The notes: generated by a model from the letters alone, not told the origin. DNA of 64,000 nucleotides from Limnohabitans sp. MMS-10A-178 (GCF_003063375.1 NZ_NERY01000002.1:434001-498000), one strand, 5' to 3'; counted from the stretch's first letter, positions 30,221-38,988 are shown. Translations and numbers: made by a program.

Positions 30221-31084
30221 TTAACGGTTTAGCCATCGCCTCAGACCAAAGCTCAGCGCATCGACACATGCCACCATGAGCAGCATTGCACCCAAAATTG
30301 TCGCGGTCTTGTTCATGAGAAACAAACCCATATTGAATGACAACATCTGTCCCAAGCCGCCAGCACCCACAACCCCCAAAACGGCGGCAGCTCGAATGTT
30401 GTTTTCCCAGCGGTACAAGGTATAACTCATTAACTGCGGCAAGACCTGTGGCAAAGTGGCGTAAGCAAATACGCGCAACGGCCCCACCCCTTGCGTGCGT
30501 AACGCATCACCAGGACCGGTGGGTATGTTTTCCATAGCCTCTGCAAACAGCCGTCCCAACACACCGCTTGTGTGAAGGGCCAGAGCCAGGGTGCCTGCCA
30601 TGGGTCCTAGGCCTGCAGAAATTAACAAGAGTGCCGCCCAAACCAATTCGGGAATGGCTCGCAAGGCGTTCAGCAGCCAATGGGTGGGGCTGCGCAGCCA
30701 AGCTGAGTCTTGTTGAGAGATTCGGCTTGCGGGCACAGCTAAGGCCAAGCCCAAAACTGCAGCCATGATGGTGCCAAGCGCTGACATGGCCAGTGTTTCC
30801 CATGCTGCCAACACAACCTTATTGACAAACTTAGGCGATAGGTCGGGCGGAAAAAACTCCGCCATAAACCGGTACATGCTGCGGCCAGCCTCTAGTGAAG
30901 CAAAGGCCGCCCAATCTAGATTCAAAGACACAAAGCTTGCAACAACCAGCAGCAGCAAAGCGACGCTGAACCAGCAAGCTCTGCATCTGGCATTGAACAA
31001 GGGTGGCGGCAGTTTGTAGGGTGGGTTGGCCGCCTCTCGGTAAAAGGATTTTGACAAAAGCTCGACTGAGGTCTTGGGTTTCAC
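30221..31084 (-). CDS. PhnE-like ABC transporter permease (second), selenium locus
   Basis: A 287-residue permease with about six membrane segments and a C-terminal RWENNIRAAAVLGVVGAGGLGQ loop typical of phosphonate-type (PhnE) permeases. The true start is the GTG at 31084, which overlaps the upstream permease stop by 4 nt (GTGA). The frame continues open to 31498 but there it lies inside the first permease and encodes nothing permease-like. It probably pairs with the permease at 31081 as a heterodimeric channel. Confidence 0.85.
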   Translation of the reverse strand: MKPKTSVELLSKSFYREAANPPYKLPPPLFNARCRACWFSVALLLLVVASFVSLNLDWAAFASLEAGRSMYRFMAEFFPPDLSPKFVNKVVLAAWETLAMSALGTIMAAVLGLALAVPASRISQQDSAWLRSPTHWLLNALRAIPELVWAALLLISAGLGPMAGTLALALHTSGVLGRLFAEAMENIPTGPGDALRTQGVGPLRVFAYATLPQVLPQLMSYTLYRWENNIRAAAVLGVVGAGGLGQMLSFNMGLFLMNKTATILGAMLLMVACVDALSFGLRRWLNR

Positions 31085-31941
31085 GACAAAGCCCTCCTCA
31101 GCCAGGCACTCACACTGTCGGCCAATGCCACCAGCACAATGAAAATCAGGAGCAAAGTGGCAACTTCGCCGCCATTGAACATCTTCATTGAATTGTCTAA
31201 CTGCTGACCCAATCCTCCTGCACCCACAAAACCCAATACGACCGATGACCGAATAGCGCATTCCCAACGGTACACCGTGTAGGAAGCCAACTCGGCAGCA
31301 TGAGTGGGAAGCAAGGCGTAAACAAAGGCTTGCAGACGTCCACTGCCGTTGCGCATCAGGGTGTGGGTGGCATGGCTCTCGCCACTTTCCAAGATTTCGG
31401 CATAAACTTTTCCAAGCATGCCGCCATATGTGAGTGCAATGGCAAGAACACCCGCCGTTGGACCTAGGCCTACAACGCGCACAAAGACCAGTGCCCATAC
31501 TAGTTCAGGAATGCTGCGCAACAAGATCAAAGTGGCGCGCACGCACCAGCGCAGCACAGCCGGCCAGCGATCCATTCGACCCGTCAACGCAGACAGCGAC
31601 AACACACGAGTCGCCATCAAGCTCATGGGTATAGCCAACATCAAAGCCAGAGTGACGCCTGCGGTTGCCATGGCAACAGTACGCCAAGTTTCTTTGACAA
31701 CCATTTGCATGAATTCAGCGTTGTAGACCAAGGGCCAAAAGCTGGCCAAAAAATCGCGACTTACTTTTAGATTTTCAGGCTCCCACAACACCCATGGGCG
31801 AAATTCGGTGGCCACACCCAGTGGCCAGAGAAGCAACAGGGCAAAAGTCAGCCAAAAAATTCTTGAGGAAAAATCTGGATCGCGAAGCTTGCCTGCTATT
31901 GCTAGATTGGCTTGGGGCAAGTTGGTAGCAGACATATTCAC
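31081..31941 (-). CDS. PhnE-like ABC transporter permease (first), selenium locus
   Basis: A 286-residue inner-membrane permease of the phosphonate/phosphite type, with hydrophobic segments through the chain and the loop YRWECAIRSSVVLGFVGAGGLGQQ near the C-terminus. It is 25 nt downstream of the ATPase gene. Two different permeases in one transporter operon are known in PhnE systems. The predicted cargo is a small oxyanion; see the binding protein at 32837. Confidence 0.85.
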   Translation of the reverse strand: MNMSATNLPQANLAIAGKLRDPDFSSRIFWLTFALLLLWPLGVATEFRPWVLWEPENLKVSRDFLASFWPLVYNAEFMQMVVKETWRTVAMATAGVTLALMLAIPMSLMATRVLSLSALTGRMDRWPAVLRWCVRATLILLRSIPELVWALVFVRVVGLGPTAGVLAIALTYGGMLGKVYAEILESGESHATHTLMRNGSGRLQAFVYALLPTHAAELASYTVYRWECAIRSSVVLGFVGAGGLGQQLDNSMKMFNGGEVATLLLIFIVLVALADSVSAWLRRALS

Positions 31942-31966
31942 AGGCCAGTAAAAAAACCTGCTGGTC

Positions 31967-32821
31967 TTAGCGGCAGTGCATCACGACAGGCGCAGGCACA
32001 AGCGAGTTTTGATCAGACTCAGCCAGTAGGGCATCGCGCCCAAACTCTTGCGCCTGTTCGTCATCTTGCTCTTGCTGTTCATACAAGTTTGCAAGCCGTT
32101 CTCGGGTAACCTCTGCAGATGGCAAATCAAAAACCATCTGGCCTTTAAGCAAACCAATGATGCGATCGAAGTGTGTCAGGGCCATGTCGACCTGATGCAA
32201 GGTGGCAACCATGGTGATTTGTCGCTCACGCGCAAGCCTCACCAATGCCGTCATGGCGATGCGAGCGCGCATTGGATCAAGCGCAGACAAAGGCTCGTCA
32301 ATCAACCACAAACTGGCGGGCGATAGCAAAGCACGGGCCAATCCAACACGTTGCCGCTCTCCACCAGAAAGGCGGTCTACCCTGTCGAACAACTTGTCAC
32401 TCAGGTCAAAGTGGCTGAGAGCTTCGTAGGCTGCTGGAATGTCTGCTGGATAAAACAGCGAGCGCAAGCTGGCAGCCAAGCTCATGGCTGGCAATCGACC
32501 TGCTAAAACCGAGGTCACAACTCGTTGACGCGGTGGCAAGGGCGGCACTTGAGGCGCTAGAAACAATCGACCGCGCAAGAGACGAAGCTCATGGCTTGAC
32601 AAACGCCAGGGTGATTGCCCCCCCAAAAGCAATTCACCACCGGTGGGTTGCTGCGCACAAGAAAGCACTTGCAGCAAGCTAGTTTTGCCGGCACCAGAGG
32701 GGCCGATGATGGCCACCTGCTCACCGGCGCTGAGTTGAAGGCTTATCCCTTGCAAAGCCGGAGGTGCATTGGCCGCTGCAGATGGGTGGCGAGCCTGAAG
32801 GCCCTGAAGCTCAATGTTCAC
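31967..32821 (-). CDS. PhnC-like ABC transporter ATP-binding protein, selenium locus
   Basis: A 284-residue ABC ATPase with Walker A GPSGAGKTS near residue 40, signature LSGGERQRVGLARAL, Walker B LWLIDEPLSALDP and the H-loop in VATLHQVDMAL. The pattern is that of PhnC. The C-terminal 35 residues are acidic and variable. It lies 15 nt downstream of the binding-protein gene and powers uptake through the two permeases that follow. Confidence 0.88.
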   Translation of the reverse strand: MNIELQGLQARHPSAAANAPPALQGISLQLSAGEQVAIIGPSGAGKTSLLQVLSCAQQPTGGELLLGGQSPWRLSSHELRLLRGRLFLAPQVPPLPPRQRVVTSVLAGRLPAMSLAASLRSLFYPADIPAAYEALSHFDLSDKLFDRVDRLSGGERQRVGLARALLSPASLWLIDEPLSALDPMRARIAMTALVRLARERQITMVATLHQVDMALTHFDRIIGLLKGQMVFDLPSAEVTRERLANLYEQQEQDDEQAQEFGRDALLAESDQNSLVPAPVVMHCR

Positions 32822-32836
32822 GGGTGAAATACCCGT

Positions 32837-33697
32837 TTATTGGAGTAAGCCCGCGCTGCGAGCAGCAGACTCTAAACCTTTGTAATTTTCAGGCGAGGTA
32901 GACACATAGCGGGTGGCGCGATTGAGCTTCAGTATTTCGGCATGCTCTGGGTTGGCAGGGTTCAGTGCGAGCAAGGCCGCCTTGATTTTTTCGCGTTGTT
33001 GAATGGGCATGTCAGCATGCACAGACCAGTTGTAATTGAAGTAGCTTGGTGTGGTGAAAAACACATTCACATCTTGAGTGTTGACCTTGTTTTCGGTCAC
33101 AAATTTTTGCCAAACTGTAATGTCTAGCGCAGCCGCATCAACTTTGCCACTCACCACGGAAGCAATGGTGGCATCATGCGCACCGCTGTAAGCAACGCGC
33201 TTGAAATCTTTTTCAGGATCGATGTTGGCTTGCAACAAAAAGCTTCTTGGCATGAGATGGCCAGAGGTGCTGCTTTGGGAGCCGAAAGATATCTGCTTGC
33301 CCTTCATGTCTGCCAAACTCTTGATACCAGAGTTGGTTTTGGCAATGAACACCGACTGAAACTTGGTGTCTTCCTCGCGCTGCGCCAAAGGCACAATTTT
33401 GCCACCGGAACGAATGCTGGCCTGAACAAAAGTAAAGCCACCAAACCAAACCAGGTCGACTTTTTTGTTAACCAGCGACTCCACGGCAGCGGGGTAGTCG
33501 GTCACTGGGGTGAATTGAACCTTCATGCCCAGTTGCTTTTCCAAGTAAGTGGCAAGCGGGGTGAACTTGCGAATCTGCTCGGTAGCCGCTTCCTCGGGAA
33601 TGGTAGTCACCCTGAAGGTGGTCTGAGCTTGTACGTGCGTCATGGCTGAAATGGCCAAAGTAAGGGCGCACACAAAGGATGAAAGGAGTTTGTTCAT
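32837..33697 (-). CDS. PhnD-like periplasmic binding protein, putative selenium oxyanion (selenate) ABC transporter
   Basis: A 286-residue protein with signal peptide MNKLLSSFVCALTLAISAM (cleavage near VQA) and a PhnD-type binding fold: FRVTTIPEEAATEQIRKF, TPVTDYPAAVESL, DLVWFGGFTFVQA, SFGSQSSTSGHLMPR. From memory, one PhnD clade has been named putative selenate-binding protein because it keeps occurring beside selD and other selenium genes, and these motifs and the neighbourhood fit it. Phosphonate, phosphite or another oxyanion remains possible. It heads the transporter-egtD gene string. Confidence 0.75.
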   Translation of the reverse strand: MNKLLSSFVCALTLAISAMTHVQAQTTFRVTTIPEEAATEQIRKFTPLATYLEKQLGMKVQFTPVTDYPAAVESLVNKKVDLVWFGGFTFVQASIRSGGKIVPLAQREEDTKFQSVFIAKTNSGIKSLADMKGKQISFGSQSSTSGHLMPRSFLLQANIDPEKDFKRVAYSGAHDATIASVVSGKVDAAALDITVWQKFVTENKVNTQDVNVFFTTPSYFNYNWSVHADMPIQQREKIKAALLALNPANPEHAEILKLNRATRYVSTSPENYKGLESAARSAGLLQ

Positions 33698-33801
33698 GTC
33701 GAGAAATTCGCTGTTAGGAGTTAAAAATCAATATGTATCCGAGACTTGGGTCATTTTAGGTGCAATGCCAACCAAGCAAATTGTTTTGTAAAAAGTGATT
33801 T

Positions 33802-34317
33802 CTAAGCAGCTTGTAAATTTAAAAAATTCGACAGGTTAAAAACAGAGTTGGGGGCTACAGGTATCAGTGCTGCAGGCAGTGGTTTGAAGTTCATGGCCAT
33901 AGACTTGCTTGGCTTTGAAGAAGCCGATTCAGGCATTTCACTCAATAAATCGACAAGCAGGTAATTTTGAAGAAATTCTTTTTCAAACTGATGCGCCTGT
34001 TCAGAAACCAGATTGGTTAAAAGCCACTCCGGTGAAGATTGGGTTTTGTGGGTGCACGCATTGGAAAAACCAAAGCCACTGATGACGTCCCAGACTGAGA
34101 GGTCATGCAAGGATGCAACCAGTTTGTAGCCACCACCAGGCCCACGAGTTGCCTGCACTAAACCTAACTCTCTGGCATCTTTCAAAATGCCTTCGATGTA
34201 AGACAAAGAAACACCTGTAGCAGTAGCGAGGGAGTCCGCCGTAGTGGTTCTGTGGCTTGGGGTGCTGGCGATGTGCGCAATGACTTTTAAACCCAGGGAA
34301 GCACGTTTACTGATCAT
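33802..34317 (-). CDS. Rrf2-family regulator without an Fe-S ligand set
   Basis: A 171-residue winged-helix Rrf2 protein. The DNA-binding half matches IscR ([30 protein letters not shown]). In the ligand region only one cysteine remains (Cys88, NACTHKT), so it cannot hold an IscR-type three-cysteine cluster as a monomer. Its C-terminal tail APNSVFNLSN resembles that of IscR in this genome ([10 protein letters not shown]). It is the first gene upstream of the PhnD-like gene on the same strand, 104 nt away, and is a good candidate regulator of the selenium locus. Confidence 0.82.
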   Translation of the reverse strand: MISKRASLGLKVIAHIASTPSHRTTTADSLATATGVSLSYIEGILKDARELGLVQATRGPGGGYKLVASLHDLSVWDVISGFGFSNACTHKTQSSPEWLLTNLVSEQAHQFEKEFLQNYLLVDLLSEMPESASSKPSKSMAMNFKPLPAALIPVAPNSVFNLSNFLNLQAA

Positions 34318-34424
34318 TTGAACTCCTATTCAAGACAAACGGAATTTATCATGCATAACTTTAAAATTACTCAATTATGTGAAATAATTCAATAAATCTA
34401 CTCAAAATCAATTCAAAAACAAAT
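34318..34424. promoter_or_regulatory. AT-rich divergent promoter region, rrf2/merR
   Basis: A 107-nt gap, very rich in A and T, between two divergent regulator genes. Several TATAAT-like hexamers are possible, so no single promoter can be chosen. It probably holds both promoters and regulator-binding sites. Confidence 0.4.
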
Positions 34425-35414
34425 ATGGATCACAAAAAATTAAGCAATCTGCATAAGATTGGGGCTGTTTCAAGCCTTAGCGGTGTTCCAACCCCTACCC
34501 TGCGCGTTTGGGAACAGCGGTATCAAACTTTTCAGCCTCAAAAAACCGAAAGTAAGCATCGCCTGTTCACAGACGACGATGTTTTGAAGGCCACCTTGCT
34601 AAAACGACTCACAGAACAAGGTCATGGCATCAGCAATATTGCAAATCTTTCCACCACCGACCTGAACAAATTACTGCAACAACAACAAGAAACAAATCAA
34701 AGAAAAGCCAGAACAGGACTTCAGGGACAGTCTGCTTCTGTGGCGGTCATTGGACTGACTCTTGCCGCAAGAATTGAATCCAAAAAATTCACATTGAGTT
34801 TTAACAATCAAGCGATTCGCATCACCGACATCTTTAGCAACCTGACTGAAGCGCTCGCAGCGACCTTTCAAACAAAAACACAAATTTTGCTCATTCACAC
34901 TAACTCTTTGGATGCAGCAGTTCAGGTTGACATTCATCGCTTGGCAAAGTTAAACAACAGCTTGCAAGTCATTGTTCTCTACAACTACGGACAAGAACCC
35001 GTCATTGATTCGATGAAACGCAGCGGAATGATTGTTCGACGGGAACCTATCAGCGATTCAGACTTAGCCGACCTCATCAACTCTCTGCGAGTTGTAGATA
35101 CCCAATCAAGCGCAGCTCATTTGCCATCAGGTACCGTTATTCCTGCTAGGAAGTACGACGATATTGAACTCATGCGCGTTGCGGGCATATCGAGTGATAT
35201 CTTGTGTGAATGTCCGCGTCATGTTGCAGAAATCATCACGCAACTTGCAAGCTTTGAACAGTACAGCCGAGATTGCTTGAACAAATCAACAGAAGACGCG
35301 CACCTTCATTCCTACCTCAGTACGGTCTCAGGTTCTGCCAGGGCACTATTTGAATCTGCACTTGAAATGGTGGCCAAACACGAAGGCATCGATTTGCGAG
35401 CGTTGTCAAAGTAA
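34425..35414 (+). CDS. MerR-family regulator with a degenerate cobalamin-type domain, probable light-response regulator
   Basis: A 329-residue protein with an N-terminal MerR helix-turn-helix (IGAVSSLSGVPTPTLRVWEQRYQTFQPQ, arginine-rich wing as in CarH/LitR). The middle region resembles the Rossmann part of B12-binding regulators, but the DxHxxG motif is reduced to DIHRLA with no glycine. The C-terminal ILCECPRHVAEIITQL...ARALFESALEMV region is a helical domain of unknown function. It lies 27 nt upstream of the photolyase gene, the usual partner of light-responsive MerR proteins. Confidence 0.78.
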   Translation: MDHKKLSNLHKIGAVSSLSGVPTPTLRVWEQRYQTFQPQKTESKHRLFTDDDVLKATLLKRLTEQGHGISNIANLSTTDLNKLLQQQQETNQRKARTGLQGQSASVAVIGLTLAARIESKKFTLSFNNQAIRITDIFSNLTEALAATFQTKTQILLIHTNSLDAAVQVDIHRLAKLNNSLQVIVLYNYGQEPVIDSMKRSGMIVRREPISDSDLADLINSLRVVDTQSSAAHLPSGTVIPARKYDDIELMRVAGISSDILCECPRHVAEIITQLASFEQYSRDCLNKSTEDAHLHSYLSTVSGSARALFESALEMVAKHEGIDLRALSK

Positions 35415-35441
35415 TTGCGCTCCCTTTAGCAAGATCCTCAC

Positions 35442-36962
35442 ATGAGCTACGAACTGGTTTGGTTCAAACGCGACTTGCGCTGGGAGGATCATGCCGCTTT
35501 GGCGCAAGCGTCTCGAAAGGGCCCTGTGCGATGCATCTATGTCATCGAGCCCGATCTTTGGCTGCAGCCCGATTCAGCTCTTCAACATTTTGAGTTTGTC
35601 AGGGAGTCATTACAGGCTTTGGACAGGCACTTGAGAGCTCAGGGCGGTTGCATTGAAATCTTCACGGGCGAGCTGCCCGATGTCCTGCAACAAATTTGGC
35701 AAGACGCACCCTTTGCAAATCTTTATTCGCATGAAGAAACTGGCAATGCCTTTACCTATGCACGCGATTTGAAAGTAGCTTCGTGGTGTCAGTCACAAGC
35801 AGTGACTTGGCATGAGTTCCCTCAATTTGGCGTTGTGCGAGGTCTGAAGGATCGCAATCTGTGGCAAAGCGCATGGGAGCGGCATATGTCGGCTCCCATC
35901 TGTACGGCAGTGAAATTGCGGTTCTGGCAAGCGCCACCCCACGCTGCCATGGTCATGCAAGCACCACCCCACTTGAAACACAATCCGCCAAGACGGCAAC
36001 GTGGCGGACGACCCTTGGCCAAGGCAACCCTCGATAGTTTTATCAATGCTCGCAGTATTGGCTATCGTGGCGGCATTTCTTCGCCATTGTCTGCGCCAGA
36101 TGCGTGCTCAAGGCTTTCCGCTTACTTGTCTTGGGGTTGCATCAGTATGCGAGAAGTGGTGCAGCACACTCGAGCGCAATTGGCCTCCTTGCCACCGCAA
36201 GCCAGCCGACACAAAGCGGGCTTAACAGCATTTTTAAGCCGACTCTATTGGCATTGTCACTTCATTCAAAAACTCGAAAGTGAACCCAGAATTGAGTGGA
36301 ACAACATGCACAGAGGCTATGACATGCTTCGTGAAAATGAGTTCAATCAGGCGCACTTTGAAGCATTGAAAGCGGCACAAACAGGCTGGCCAATGGTGGA
36401 TGCCTGCGTGGTCATGTTGCGTGAAACCGGATGGCTGAATTTCCGCATGCGGGCCATGTTGGTTTCTGTTGCAGCCTATCCTCTTTGGCTCCATTGGCGG
36501 CCCGTCGGTGAATGGCTTGCAACGCAATTTTTGGACTATGAACCTGGCATTCATTGGAGTCAATTGCAAATGCAATCTGGCACTACGGGCATCAACACCA
36601 CTCGGGTGTACAACCCCATCAAGCAAGCCCAAGATCACGATCCACAAGGCAAGTTCGTCAGGCGCTGGCTTCCTGCCATGCGTAGCGTTCCTGATACTTG
36701 GCTGTTTGAGCCTTGGATGATGCCTCAACGCGAGTTAACAGATGCAACTCAAATGCCACAAATTGTGCCGCCCTTGGTTGAACTTGCGGCTGCAACCAAA
36801 ACTGCCAAACATCGCGTTCATGAGAGACGTCGTGACCCTGAGGTTAAGGCGGGGAAGAAGGCTGTGATTGACAAGCATGCTTCACGTCAGGGGTTTCGCT
36901 CATCTAAAAAAACAGCCATCGAGCAAAGCTCTCACGCCAAACAAATGGGATTTGATTTTTAG
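35442..36962 (+). CDS. Cryptochrome/DNA photolyase family protein
   Basis: A 506-residue flavoprotein. The N-terminal antenna domain begins ELVWFKRDLRWEDHAAL; the FAD domain has YWHCHFIQ, TGWPMVDACV, GWLNFRMRAM, TGINTTRVYNP and a C-terminal Lys/Arg-rich tail of about 70 residues. In the loop around 365-380 (DYEPGIHWSQLQMQSG) the usual W-x-W/Y by the flavin appears as Q-L-Q, so the standard electron-transfer tryptophan seems absent. It may repair cyclobutane dimers or act as a photoreceptor with the upstream MerR gene. The exact subfamily is not decided. Confidence 0.85.
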   Translation: MSYELVWFKRDLRWEDHAALAQASRKGPVRCIYVIEPDLWLQPDSALQHFEFVRESLQALDRHLRAQGGCIEIFTGELPDVLQQIWQDAPFANLYSHEETGNAFTYARDLKVASWCQSQAVTWHEFPQFGVVRGLKDRNLWQSAWERHMSAPICTAVKLRFWQAPPHAAMVMQAPPHLKHNPPRRQRGGRPLAKATLDSFINARSIGYRGGISSPLSAPDACSRLSAYLSWGCISMREVVQHTRAQLASLPPQASRHKAGLTAFLSRLYWHCHFIQKLESEPRIEWNNMHRGYDMLRENEFNQAHFEALKAAQTGWPMVDACVVMLRETGWLNFRMRAMLVSVAAYPLWLHWRPVGEWLATQFLDYEPGIHWSQLQMQSGTTGINTTRVYNPIKQAQDHDPQGKFVRRWLPAMRSVPDTWLFEPWMMPQRELTDATQMPQIVPPLVELAAATKTAKHRVHERRRDPEVKAGKKAVIDKHASRQGFRSSKKTAIEQSSHAKQMGFDF

Positions 36963-36976
36963 AATGGCCCATGAAA

Positions 36977-36996
36977 AACCCCGCCGAAGCGGGGTT
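36977..36996 (-). terminator. Rho-independent terminator of phaCAB
   Basis: AACCCCGC-CGAA-GCGGGGTT forms a perfect 8-bp stem with a tetraloop. On the minus strand it is followed by a run of T (GGGGTTTTTCAT), so it ends the phaB transcript, and it may also stop the photolyase transcript arriving from the other side. Confidence 0.85.
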
Positions 36997-37029
36997 CTCT
37001 GAGTATGGACCCAATGCCTCAAAAGGCAA

Positions 37030-37767
37030 TTAGCCCATGTGCAAACCGCCATTGACGGAGAAGTCTGCACCAGTGGCATAGCCACCTTCTTCAGACGCCA
37101 ACCAAGCAATGATGGAAGCAATTTCGCTGGGCTCACCCAAGCGCTTGACAGGTACAGTGGCCACAATTTTTTCGAGCACATCAGGGCGAATGGCTTTGAC
37201 CATGTCGGTACCAATGTAGCCAGGGCTGACAGTGTTCACAGTCACGCCTTTGGTGGCCAACTCTTGAGCCAATGCCATGGAGAAACCATGCATGCCAGCT
37301 TTGGCTGCAGAGTAGTTGGTTTGACCGGCTTGACCTTTTGCTCCGTTCACAGAGGAAATATTCACAATTCGGCCCCAGCCTTTTTCTACCATGTCGGCCA
37401 CCACTTGCTTGGTAACGTTGAACATGGAATTGAGGTTGGTCTCAATCACAGCGTCCCAATCTTCGCGTGACATTTTCAAAAACATGCGGTCTTTGGTAAT
37501 GCCAGCGTTGTTGACCAACAGGTCGATGGTGCCGTGCTCCGCCTTGGCCTTGGTAAAGGCTTCCACTGTTGAGTTCCAATCGCCCACATTGCCCACGGAA
37601 GCATAGAACGTGAAACCCAAAGCTTTTTGCTCGTCGAGCCACTTGGTGAAATCGCGTGTTGGGCCGCAACCGGCAATCACCTTGAAACCCTCCTTGTGAA
37701 GACGCTGGCAAATAGCGGTACCAATGCCGCCCATACCTCCTGTGACGTATGCTACTTTTTGACTCAT
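37030..37767 (-). CDS. phaB: Acetoacetyl-CoA reductase (NADPH)
   Basis: A 245-residue short-chain dehydrogenase. It reduces acetoacetyl-CoA to (R)-3-hydroxybutyryl-CoA, the monomer for PHB. The cofactor loop is VTGGMGGIGTAIC, the catalytic Ser-Tyr-Lys set is in NISSVNGAKGQAGQTNYSAAKAG, and NNAG follows the usual pattern. It is the last gene of phaC-phaA-phaB, 42 nt after phaA and before a strong terminator. Confidence 0.95.
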   Translation of the reverse strand: MSQKVAYVTGGMGGIGTAICQRLHKEGFKVIAGCGPTRDFTKWLDEQKALGFTFYASVGNVGDWNSTVEAFTKAKAEHGTIDLLVNNAGITKDRMFLKMSREDWDAVIETNLNSMFNVTKQVVADMVEKGWGRIVNISSVNGAKGQAGQTNYSAAKAGMHGFSMALAQELATKGVTVNTVSPGYIGTDMVKAIRPDVLEKIVATVPVKRLGEPSEIASIIAWLASEEGGYATGADFSVNGGLHMG

Positions 37768-37809
37768 GATGTTGTCTCCTATGTTGAAAATTTTGACTGT
37801 CTGAAAATA

Positions 37810-38988
37810 TTAACGCTCGAGCGCCAAGGACACGCCCATACCGCCGCCGATGCAAAGTGCGGCCAAGCCTTTCTTGGCATCGCGGCGCTGCATTTCATGC
37901 AGCAAGGTGACCAAAATACGGCAGCCTGACGCACCAATGGGATGACCAATGGCAATGGCGCCACCGTTCACATTGACGCGTGCAGGATCGATGTCCAAGG
38001 CTTTGTTGACTGCACAAGCTTGTGCGGCAAAAGCCTCATTCAACTCAAACAAATCGACATCGCTGGCTTTCCAACCTGCGCGCTGCAAAGCTTTTTGTGA
38101 TGCGGGCACGGGGCCCATGCCCATGGTGGCTGGATCCAAACCGCTGGTGCCAAAAGAAGCAATGCGAGCCAAGGGCGTCAAACCCAAGGCAGCTGCCTTC
38201 TTAGCAGACATGACCACCACAGCAGCCGCACCGTCATTGATGCCTGAGGCGTTGCCCGCAGTCACAGAGCCGGCTTTGTCAAAGGCGGGACGCAAACCAG
38301 CCAAAGCTTCTGCATTGGTTTTCTTGTTGATGAACTCATCGGTGTTGAACACCAAAGGATCGCCTTTGCGCTGTGGAATGAGCACATCGACAATTTCGTC
38401 TTTGAATTTGCCTGAGTCTTGCGCAGCGCTGGCTTTTTGTTGGCTGCCGAGTGCCAAAGCATCTTGCATGTCGCGAGAAATGTTGTGCGCTTTAGCCACA
38501 TTCTCGGCAGTGATGCCCATGTGATACTGGTTGTAAACATCCCACAAGCCATCCACAATCATGGAGTCGACCATGTTCCAGTTGCCCATGCGCTGGCCAT
38601 CGCGAGAGCCCATCACCACGTGGGGCGATGCGCTCATATTTTCTTGGCCACCTGCCACCACAATTTCACTGTCGCCCCAAGCCACAGCTTGCGCAGCCAA
38701 CATGACCGCTTTCAAACCAGAACCGCAAACAGCGTTGATGGTGAGTGCAGGCGTTTCTTTGGCCACACCCGCCTTCATCATGGCTTGTCGAGCAGGGTTT
38801 TGGCCTGAACCAGCTGCCAAAACTTGGCCCATGATGATTTCGCCAATTTGATCCATGCTCAAACCAGCACGCGCTATGGCTTCGCGAATGGCAATGCTGC
38901 CCAATTCGGGGGCTGAAACTTTGGCCAATGAGCCACCAAACTTACCCACAGCAGTGCGAGCTGCTGAAACAATGACGATATCTTCCAT
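37810..38988 (-). CDS. phaA: Acetyl-CoA C-acetyltransferase (beta-ketothiolase)
   Basis: A 392-residue thiolase that condenses two acetyl-CoA to acetoacetyl-CoA. The acylated cysteine is in [14 protein letters not shown], the second catalytic cysteine in ALCIGGGMG and the histidine in [10 protein letters not shown]. It lies between phaC and phaB, so its main role is PHB synthesis. Confidence 0.95.
   Translation of the reverse strand: MEDIVIVSAARTAVGKFGGSLAKVSAPELGSIAIREAIARAGLSMDQIGEIIMGQVLAAGSGQNPARQAMMKAGVAKETPALTINAVCGSGLKAVMLAAQAVAWGDSEIVVAGGQENMSASPHVVMGSRDGQRMGNWNMVDSMIVDGLWDVYNQYHMGITAENVAKAHNISRDMQDALALGSQQKASAAQDSGKFKDEIVDVLIPQRKGDPLVFNTDEFINKKTNAEALAGLRPAFDKAGSVTAGNASGINDGAAAVVVMSAKKAAALGLTPLARIASFGTSGLDPATMGMGPVPASQKALQRAGWKASDVDLFELNEAFAAQACAVNKALDIDPARVNVNGGAIAIGHPIGASGCRILVTLLHEMQRRDAKKGLAALCIGGGMGVSLALER

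Noticed and set aside
31085-31498. N-terminal 138-residue extension of the second PhnE-like permease
   Set aside because: It lies within the first permease in another frame, is Cys/Arg/His-rich and has no membrane pattern.
30221-33697. Plain phosphonate importer
   Set aside because: No C-P lyase, phosphonatase or phosphite dehydrogenase gene in the neighbourhood, while four selenium-metabolism genes surround it. Kept as the alternative, not the first call.
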